From NCBI GenBank assembly GCA_030597435.1, contig JAUVRV010000197.1, forward strand, positions 1 through 5,887: a stretch of 5,887 nucleotides of DNA, read 5' to 3'. A program made the position numbers and the translations under genes. Source of the DNA: Gemmatimonadales bacterium. Lineage in GTDB: Bacteria; Gemmatimonadota; Gemmatimonadetes; Gemmatimonadales; GWC2-71-9. Below the pieces are notes generated by a model that was given only the letters and a program-made list of their open reading frames with translations, was not told the origin of the DNA and did not search any database. This document shows positions 1 through 4,630 of this stretch, piece after piece. The first letter of the stretch is position 1. Each line of letters begins with the position of its first letter.

Positions 1-83
1 AGGACGATTGCCGCCAGGGCTATAGCCGCGGGCAAGTACTTTTTTCGTTTCGGAGGTGGTTCTCTGGCGATATCCAAGGACAT
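1..83 (-). CDS. N-terminal fragment of a probable efflux membrane-fusion (HlyD/MacA-type) adaptor
   Basis: Partial gene: only the first 25-27 codons lie inside the window, and the rest continues past the left edge. From the TTG at 77 the peptide begins MDIAREPPPKRKKYL, followed by a hydrophobic run (PAAIALAAIVL). That is a short basic cytoplasmic N-terminus followed by the start of a single membrane anchor. I recall MDIAR-type starts with a Lys/Arg cluster and one helix as typical of HlyD/MacA-like periplasmic adaptors of ABC or RND exporters in Acidobacteria and Gemmatimonadota. Those proteins link an inner-membrane pump to an outer-membrane channel. Two starts compete: ATG at 83 has AGGAG only 2 nt upstream, whereas TTG at 77 has the same AGGAG at 8 nt and yields the family-like N-terminus, so I favour 77. 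Any partner pump gene would lie outside the window. That this is a real gene is fairly likely; the adaptor assignment rests on very few residues. Confidence 0.55.
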   Translation of the reverse strand, partial: MSLDIAREPPPKRKKYLPAAIALAAIV

Positions 84-90
84 CTCTCCT
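84..90 (-). promoter_or_regulatory. Ribosome binding site of the left-edge gene
   Basis: The minus strand reads AGGAGAG immediately before the ATG at 83. The AGGAG core (86-90) is 2 nt from that ATG but 8 nt from the in-frame TTG at 77. The spacing argues for initiation at TTG. I see no convincing -35/-10 pair further upstream, although an A+T-rich patch lies around 178-205. Confidence 0.55.
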
Positions 91-245
91 ATAGCCTACT
101 GGCTCACACTTCTATTGGACGATGACTTTCTGCGGTTGGTTTCATGGCAACCGGTATGCCACCATGGTTGGATCAGCTAACATATTGATATTATTAGACT
201 TATGGTCCTAGCGGTGGGGGTGATTGGGGTGTTAGATGTCCGTTT

Positions 246-264
246 GTGGGATATCTCATCCCAC
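246..264 (-). terminator. Small hairpin downstream of the DUF4173 gene, possible terminator
   Basis: A perfect inverted repeat, GTGGGAT (246-252) and ATCCCAC (258-264), has a 5-nt loop and lies about 45 nt past the stop codon of the DUF4173 gene. No run of T follows on the minus strand, so it is not a classical intrinsic terminator. It could instead be a Rho-associated or 3'-end-stabilising stem, or a protein site upstream of the left-edge gene. Nothing else in the 84-308 spacer looks like a gene. Confidence 0.3.
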
Positions 265-308
265 GAGCGAACAGTCTGTGAACCCCTCCGATCTGGTATG
301 GCTGGTGA

Positions 309-1802
309 TCAGTGATCGGTTTGCTGTACCGGAGTTGATTCGCAATCGTGACGGAGTCGGTCCGCGTTTCTCATGGCCCGTTTTGCTCGGAGACGTCCGA
401 AGTTCCAGCCACGCCAGTCGGTCTGATGGAGGAACCACCTTCGTTGTCTCAGTAGGGAGATCAGCTCGCACTGTTCGGTCTGATCGAGCGTTCCGATTCT
501 CGCCAATATGGTGGGGACGGCGTCGGCGCTCAGGTCGGAGAGGTGGTGGGCGTCCACCGGTTGGACGGCCTGGGGTCGGTTCATGTTTGTTCGCGCTATG
601 ATTGCATTGGGATTGATGATGTTCAGGCCAGCCAAGAAGAGAAATCCACTGACGATTGCCCCAAAGGCGAATCGTCTCCGCTGCCCTCGCAGCACAGTTG
701 ATACTAGCCATCCCAATACGGTCGCGATCCACAGCATGAAGGCGGTAGCATAGAATCGGTCCTGAGTGAGGCCGTACGCATCTACGTAGAGGCGCATGCG
801 TTCGAGTGCTGACGCCATCACAATGGACACCAGGATGAGCAACACTGTTGCCAGCGCCGCGAAACTCTTCCGGTTCTTGCGAACACCCGTGTCCAGCATC
901 CACTCTGATATCAGCAACACCGGTGCGATCAGGGCAGTCACGGTGACCAGTTCGAAGAAACCACGCCGGGCATATTCGGCATAGCTCAATCCAAGGGTGC
1001 TCTGGACGAGATCCTCGCCGCCGAACAGGTATTGGACCTGTATTATGACGAAGATCGCGAACATGGCGATCACTATTCCGAGCGGGATACCGATCTCCAC
1101 GATGCCGAGTGACGGAGATTTTGGCTCGGGAACCGAGGCCGTTAGTGGCTTCTCTTGGAAGACGATTCCTCTCAGATAGCCCGCCACAAGCCAGGCGATA
1201 AAAAGGGCCAGAAACACGTGTGACGCTAATGTTTCGAAGTCCCAATCGAAAACCGCGCGCACCAATCTCTCAAACACGGGGTCAGCGGCCATCAGCAAGG
1301 CACCGAACACGAGGACCAGTGGAGCTGCCAGCAGCAAGCCGATCAACACGGACCTGTACCCTCCGGCAGTCGTCTCGCTCTTGGGTTTGAGCCAGCGAAC
1401 ATCCCCGAAGACCAGGATCAGTGCTCCAAACGCTGTACTCAGGATCGTTTCCAAAGCACCCGTGATGTAGCTGAAGACTGTCGTGAGTCGAAGGTTCCGA
1501 CGGCGTAGCCGGAGCCCTACCAACGTGAACCCGGCGATCATGGCGAGGAAGTTCCACATGTTCAGAAACAGGGAATCTCGCCAGGCAAAGAGCATCCCGA
1601 ATGCGACCGGTACGATGAGCCATCCAACCATGGGTTGGGTCCCCCGTGCCTTCAGGGGGATCGCTGCAGCGCAGGCAGCTAGGGCCATGACCCACAAACC
1701 CAGGTTGAGCCCCCATGGTGTTTCGCGAAGTAGAGCATCGCCGAGCATCCCGAGGAGTGCGGCTAATGCCAGCACCCAGAGCCCGATCCGGTCAGTAGTC
1801 AA
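309..1802 (-). CDS. DUF4173 family polytopic membrane protein
   Basis: A complete 497-residue integral membrane protein of unknown function, close to the usual length of the DUF4173/DUF4153-like family. About a dozen hydrophobic segments are visible, roughly at residues 7-21, 33-50, 58-74, 80-97, 117-133, 150-171, 192-211, 234-258, 283-300, 313-332, 352-371 and 376-396. Family-type blocks are present: AADPVFERL near 172-180, YLFGGEDLVQSTLGLSYAEY at 258-277 followed by ARRGFFEL, and RMRLYVDAYGLTQDRFYATA around 335-354. A hydrophilic tail includes NPNAIIARTNMNR (397-409), LSADAVP (424-430) and DWRGWN (462-467). The start is TTG at 1802. It has GAGG 5 nt upstream, and the frame closes upstream at a stop (1851-1853) with no better start between. 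The promoter just upstream fits this start, giving a leader of only about 15 nt. No biochemical role can be given. Confidence is high for the family and moderate for the exact start. Confidence 0.88.
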   Translation of the reverse strand: MTTDRIGLWVLALAALLGMLGDALLRETPWGLNLGLWVMALAACAAAIPLKARGTQPMVGWLIVPVAFGMLFAWRDSLFLNMWNFLAMIAGFTLVGLRLRRRNLRLTTVFSYITGALETILSTAFGALILVFGDVRWLKPKSETTAGGYRSVLIGLLLAAPLVLVFGALLMAADPVFERLVRAVFDWDFETLASHVFLALFIAWLVAGYLRGIVFQEKPLTASVPEPKSPSLGIVEIGIPLGIVIAMFAIFVIIQVQYLFGGEDLVQSTLGLSYAEYARRGFFELVTVTALIAPVLLISEWMLDTGVRKNRKSFAALATVLLILVSIVMASALERMRLYVDAYGLTQDRFYATAFMLWIATVLGWLVSTVLRGQRRRFAFGAIVSGFLFLAGLNIINPNAIIARTNMNRPQAVQPVDAHHLSDLSADAVPTILARIGTLDQTEQCELISLLRQRRWFLHQTDWRGWNFGRLRAKRAMRNADRLRHDCESTPVQQTDH

Positions 1803-1807
1803 AGCGG

Positions 1808-1811
1808 CCTC
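1808..1811 (-). promoter_or_regulatory. Shine-Dalgarno GAGG deciding the TTG start of the DUF4173 gene
   Basis: The minus strand carries GAGG, then a 5-nt spacer (CCGCT), then TTG at 1802. The next in-frame ATG is 18 codons into the first hydrophobic segment and has no such site, so the TTG is preferred. The site falls within the short leader predicted from the promoter at 1825-1854. Confidence 0.6.
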
Positions 1812-1824
1812 ACTTGTTGTTGTG

Positions 1825-1854
1825 AGTATAAAGTACTTTGTATTACAAAGTCAA
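1825..1854 (-). promoter_or_regulatory. Sigma-70-type promoter of the DUF4173 gene
   Basis: On the minus strand, the -35 element TTGACT (1849-1854) and the -10 element TATACT (1825-1830) are separated by 18 nt. Each matches the consensus (TTGACA, TATAAT) at five of six positions. Transcription would begin near 1817-1819, leaving about 15 nt of leader before the TTG start at 1802, enough for the GAGG site. This is the best promoter match I found in the window. Confidence 0.8.
1835..1851. promoter_or_regulatory. Perfect 17-bp palindromic operator inside the DUF4173 promoter
   Basis: ACTTTGTA (1835-1842) and TACAAAGT (1844-1851) are exact inverted repeats around a single central T at 1843. The palindrome fills the promoter spacer and covers three bases of the -35 element. 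A dimeric winged-helix regulator bound here would block RNA polymerase, so repression is the likely outcome. The regulator is not encoded in this window, and I cannot assign the motif to a specific family (PadR, GntR, MarR and ArsR types are all possible). No second copy of the 8-bp half-site is evident elsewhere in the window. Confidence 0.75.
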
Positions 1855-1941
1855 CTGCTATTTGATGGCCGCATTGTGTCAGGCTTCGGTGATTGTGCTA
1901 CTGAGGGTGGAACCGGCGTATCGCTGGACGGTTGCTACAGC

Positions 1942-1977
1942 TGGTGAGCGATGCGCCTTGCAGCGCACCACTCACCA
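1942..1977 (-). terminator. 15-bp stem-loop just after the S41 peptidase gene
   Basis: Arms 1942-1956 and 1963-1977 enclose a 6-nt loop, starting about 11 nt past the peptidase stop codon (1989-1991). As plus-strand sequence, two of the 15 pairs are mismatches (C1949/A1970 and A1951/C1968). As minus-strand RNA, both become G-U wobbles, so the whole stem pairs. This asymmetry suggests the structure acts in the peptidase transcript, as a terminator or 3'-end-protecting stem. No U-tract follows, so intrinsic termination is not assured. Confidence 0.55.
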
Positions 1978-1988
1978 TACATGGGGGT

Positions 1989-3578
1989 CTAGTTTCGGGG
2001 AATGGACGCCAGGAGGTCTTCCTGGGTGGTAGCAACGGTCAGAAGCTCGACGGCGCGCCGAACCTGGATATCGTTGCTGATGCGGCGTAGCAGTTCGGCT
2101 TGACGGCCGAAGACGTTGCGCACGACTTCGTATCCAAATTGATCCGCTACGAGATCACGGGCACCAACCCAGATAGAATCGGGCATCTCGACGCCACGGG
2201 CACGCAGTCTGACGAGGAACTCCGCCAACATTGCGTCCGTAACTTGGAACTCCTCGTCGGTGATGCCGTTCTGGCCTTTGAGATCGAGCGAGTAGCGTGC
2301 CAAGACATCGCGGTACTTGGGCAGATCTGCACCTAGGGCGCGCGCAAACTCTTGCTCGCCTGCATCGAGAGTATCCGGCAAGCTCACATCGGGCACGATG
2401 CCGCCACCACCTTGCAGTAGCCTGCCGGAGGCAGATCGGTACTGGGTCGTGTCGGGTGTGGCAGAGTCGGGGTGAGCGGCAACCCGGCGGGCTACTACCT
2501 GCTGTGAGAAACGCGGAGCGGGTCGGTCAATCGAGCGGCCGCTGGGCGTGTACCAGCGCGACGTCGTGACGCTCAGGGCCTCTGTCTCAGACAAGGGAAG
2601 CACTACGTAGGCGACTCCCTTACCAAACGTGCGGGTCCCCAACACGAGAGCGCGGTCGTGGTCTTGCAGAGCACCAGAGATGATCTCGGCAGCACTGGCG
2701 GTATTCCGGCTGACCAAGACGACCATCGGCATGTCGGCCCACGGCTCTGCGGTCTCGGCTGCGAAGGTCTGGGTGGCTCCTGGTGCCCGTCCCTTCATCT
2801 TCACGACCACCTCGCCCTGATCGAGGAACAGATCCGCTATTGCCACTCCCTGCTCGAGGATGCCACCCGGGTTGGCTCGGAGGTCTAGGATGAGACTCTT
2901 GGCACCGTCCGCTCTGAGTGCGTCGATAGCCGCCTTCAGCTCTTGCGGCGCCTCGCGACTCACCGAGGTCAGCTGCACGTAGCCGACACCCGGTGCAACC
3001 ATAGACTGTCCCTCGACGAAGTTCACGTGAATCCTGGCTCGCGTGATGCTGAATTCCATCGGCTCGGGGATTCCAGCTCTGCCTATCTTCAGCTCCACAT
3101 CTGTACCTGGTTCCCCGCGCATCACGTCAGCAGCCTGCGCAGTGGTCCATCCCTTTGTGGTCATCCCGTTGATCTCGACGATCAGGTCACCGGCCTGCAG
3201 TCCAGCTCGGTCGCCGGGCGTGTCTGCCAGGGGACCGACAATAGTGATCCATTGGTCGCGTGATTCAATCCTGATACCGACGCCGCCGTAATCGCCGGTT
3301 GTGTTGATGGTTAGTTCCTCGTAGACCTCAGGTTTCAGGAACGTCGTGTAGGGATCGTTGAGGCGGTCGAGCATACCCTCGATCGCCATGTCGTAGAGAT
3401 CGCCGGCGGTTACGCTGTCAACGTAGTAACGCGCCACGTAGCTCAGAATCTCCTCGAACAGGCGCTCCCGCTCGTAGGCACTTGTGGCCCTGGTCTGAGG
3501 TCCCTGCAGCAGCCAGCCGCCAGATACAAAGGCCAATGTGACAACCGCAGACACGAGCAAGATTCGCCGATACTTCAT
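1989..3578 (-). CDS. S41 family C-terminal processing peptidase (CtpA/Prc-like) with PDZ domain
   Basis: A complete 529-residue serine protease, probably acting in the periplasm while anchored to the inner membrane. It would cleave near the C-termini of envelope or misfolded proteins. Residues 1-24 form a basic start plus hydrophobic segment (signal anchor, no lipobox). Residues about 36-95 match the N-terminal region of CTPs (ILSYVARYYVDS, LNDPYTTFL). A PDZ domain spans about 96-182 (GVGIRIES, GLQAGDLIVEINGM). The S41 core follows, with LILDLRANPGG (229-239), the nucleophile Ser295 in NTASAAEI and Lys320 in TFGKG. The Ser-Lys distance (25) equals that of E. coli Prc (430/455). The Gln found four residues after Lys in Prc-type enzymes is Tyr324 here. 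About 125 residues (405-529) follow GIVPDVSLP as an extra, mostly helical-looking tail. ATG at 3578 is supported by AGGTGGAGG 6 nt upstream. It is probably transcribed alone: a stem-loop follows the stop codon, and the next gene downstream has its own promoter. Confidence 0.93.
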   Translation of the reverse strand: MKYRRILLVSAVVTLAFVSGGWLLQGPQTRATSAYERERLFEEILSYVARYYVDSVTAGDLYDMAIEGMLDRLNDPYTTFLKPEVYEELTINTTGDYGGVGIRIESRDQWITIVGPLADTPGDRAGLQAGDLIVEINGMTTKGWTTAQAADVMRGEPGTDVELKIGRAGIPEPMEFSITRARIHVNFVEGQSMVAPGVGYVQLTSVSREAPQELKAAIDALRADGAKSLILDLRANPGGILEQGVAIADLFLDQGEVVVKMKGRAPGATQTFAAETAEPWADMPMVVLVSRNTASAAEIISGALQDHDRALVLGTRTFGKGVAYVVLPLSETEALSVTTSRWYTPSGRSIDRPAPRFSQQVVARRVAAHPDSATPDTTQYRSASGRLLQGGGGIVPDVSLPDTLDAGEQEFARALGADLPKYRDVLARYSLDLKGQNGITDEEFQVTDAMLAEFLVRLRARGVEMPDSIWVGARDLVADQFGYEVVRNVFGRQAELLRRISNDIQVRRAVELLTVATTQEDLLASIPRN

Positions 3579-3584
3579 AGACTG

Positions 3585-3593
3585 CCTCCACCT
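3585..3593 (-). promoter_or_regulatory. Strong ribosome binding site of the S41 peptidase gene
   Basis: The minus strand reads AGGTGGAGG, then 6 nt, then the ATG at 3578. This is the strongest Shine-Dalgarno match in the window and fixes the peptidase start. Confidence 0.75.
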
Positions 3594-3616
3594 GTTCGAT
3601 TCGTTCCTGACCCTTC

Positions 3617-3650
3617 AACCCCGGTCATCGGTGTGGGGTTCCGAGACCGG
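3617..3650. promoter_or_regulatory. Two mutually exclusive hairpins in the peptidase leader / divergent gene spacer
   Basis: Hairpin A pairs 3621-3631 with 3641-3650. It has CCGGTC/GACCGG plus TCGG/CCGA, one bulged A at 3627 and a 9-nt loop. Hairpin B pairs AACCCC (3617-3622) with GGGGTT (3635-3640). B uses bases from A's stem and loop, so both cannot form together. The structure lies about 24 nt upstream of the peptidase ribosome binding site on the minus strand. It could be a regulatory leader, part of a protein-binding site, or chance. No run of T follows on either strand. Confidence 0.3.
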
Positions 3651-3667
3651 CAATAACCGAGCCGATA

Positions 3668-3697
3668 AGGATACATGTTTGGCAGCATGGGACGCAA
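3668..3697 (-). promoter_or_regulatory. Weak candidate promoter of the S41 peptidase gene
   Basis: On the minus strand, TTGCGT (3692-3697) and TATCCT (3668-3673) are 18 nt apart, matching the sigma-70 consensus at 3/6 and 4/6 positions. If used, the leader would be about 80 nt and would include the hairpins at 3617-3650. Support is weak. I found no clear promoter for the divergent plus-strand gene in the same spacer. Confidence 0.22.
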
Positions 3698-3764
3698 ACA
3701 ATGGCAGGCGGTGGTTGGCCAAATCGCTTGGCATCGACCTTGTTGGTATGTTGATTGATTCAGA

Positions 3765-4625
3765 ATGGCACATACCATGAGCCTTCTCGAACGCCTGCAG
3801 GATCCAAGGCCACTAATCGCCGCGGAACTGCGACCGCCACGCGCCGACATGTCCAGTACCGACAGCATGGACACATGGATCGATATGTACCACTCGATCC
3901 GGAAGTTGGCGCGCAGTGACACCGTGGTGTTTCTCACGGACAACGCGGTGGGACAGGCCGAGGAAGAGAATCTGCAGCATCTCACCACCAACTTGGCGGA
4001 CGAAGTAGACCCGTCACTTGTAGTGCCGTTTCTCACGTGCAAGCACTCCCTGGACTACTGCCTCATGTATGCTGCTCGCGCCGCATCTCACGGTATTGAG
4101 GCGCTGACGGTGTTGGGGGGTGACCGTTCGGTGGGTGCGCCACGTTGCCTGCCGCATGCATACGAACTGCGAAACGCCGTAAGACAGCGCGTGCCGTCGC
4201 TCACGCTGGGTGGCTGGGCCAATCCGCATGGAGATGCAGGGGAGCAGGTTGATTACCTGCTCAGTGAGGATATTGCGGCCGAGTTCTTTCTGACGCAGAT
4301 CGTATCGCATCATGGCATTGGATCGGTCGAGCGATTCATGTCTGAAGCGGCTCAACGAAACCTGAAGTTGCCTGGGGTGTTTGGAGTCTTTTACTACCGG
4401 AGTGCCAATACTGGGACACTCGCGCGATTGGGTGAGTTTTTTCCGGTACCAGCCGAGGGAATCGCTGCAGACTTTGCTGCGGGGCTTTCTGCTGCGGAGA
4501 TTTGCGCTCGCAGCATAAGGGCACTGCAGCAGCTTGGAGCCAAGAACATCTACGTGAGCAACCTGGGCTTCCGCAGGGTCGATCAACGTTACCGACGGAT
4601 CTTAGGGGCGCTGGAGGAGATATGA
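3765..4625 (+). CDS. Small divergent methylenetetrahydrofolate-reductase-like protein
   Basis: A complete 286-residue protein that reads as a single MTHFR-type TIM barrel; the family is usually about 290-300 residues. Segments line up by eye with the canonical MTHFR domain encoded opposite it. AELRPPR (20-26) corresponds to VEILPPRG, PFLTCKHSLDYC (88-99) to HYTCRDRN, LTVLGGD (114-120) to LLIVTGD, EFFLTQ (173-178) to EFAVTQ, and GVFYYRSANTGTL (207-219) to GIWPLRSLRNAEF. Glu21, Asp120 and Gln178 therefore sit where MTHFR has its catalytic Glu, flavin-site Asp and folate-binding Gln. The segment after the Asp differs: it lacks the GTYDSTGVFDID block and has RSVGAPRCLPHAYEL instead. An FAD-dependent one-carbon role is plausible, but the substrate is unknown. 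An in-frame stop at 3756-3758 limits the start to ATG 3765 or ATG 3777 (MSLLERLQ). Neither has a clear ribosome binding site, and 3777 gives the more family-like N-terminus. Its stop lies 5 bp from that of the convergent fusion gene. Confidence 0.82.
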   Translation: MAHTMSLLERLQDPRPLIAAELRPPRADMSSTDSMDTWIDMYHSIRKLARSDTVVFLTDNAVGQAEEENLQHLTTNLADEVDPSLVVPFLTCKHSLDYCLMYAARAASHGIEALTVLGGDRSVGAPRCLPHAYELRNAVRQRVPSLTLGGWANPHGDAGEQVDYLLSEDIAAEFFLTQIVSHHGIGSVERFMSEAAQRNLKLPGVFGVFYYRSANTGTLARLGEFFPVPAEGIAADFAAGLSAAEICARSIRALQQLGAKNIYVSNLGFRRVDQRYRRILGALEEI

Positions 4626-4630
4626 GTTAG

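Noticed and set aside
1..180. A plus-strand frame open from the left edge to a stop at 178-180, as the tail of an upstream gene
   Set aside because: The peptide has no recognisable motif, and the minus strand of the same bases gives a ribosome binding site, a start and a plausible membrane-anchored N-terminus.
256..1245. A 329-codon minus-strand open frame overlapping the DUF4173 gene
   Set aside because: It is rich in Arg, Pro, His and Cys and has no domain-like pattern, whereas the overlapping frame gives a coherent DUF4173 protein with its own promoter and ribosome binding site. It is a shadow frame.
1483..1947. A 154-codon plus-strand open frame over the start of the DUF4173 gene and its promoter
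   Set aside because: Its composition is low-complexity Ser/Arg/Pro typical of an antisense shadow, and it crosses the promoter and operator of the real gene.
3715..3722. TTGGCCAA palindrome upstream of the MTHFR-like gene as an operator
   Set aside because: It is only 8 bp with no flanking symmetry or associated promoter, so it is likely chance.
3579..3764. A SAM or other riboswitch controlling the one-carbon genes
   Set aside because: I see no SAM-I or other recognisable riboswitch core, and the plus-strand gene has no obvious terminator or long leader. The hairpins found here fit the minus-strand leader better.
3575..4042. A 155-codon minus-strand open frame overlapping the MTHFR-like gene
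   Set aside because: It is antisense to a gene with clear family motifs, is Ser/Arg-rich, and crosses the peptidase start region.
4014..4586. A 190-codon minus-strand open frame inside the MTHFR-like gene
   Set aside because: It has no domain pattern and is fully antisense to conserved MTHFR motifs.
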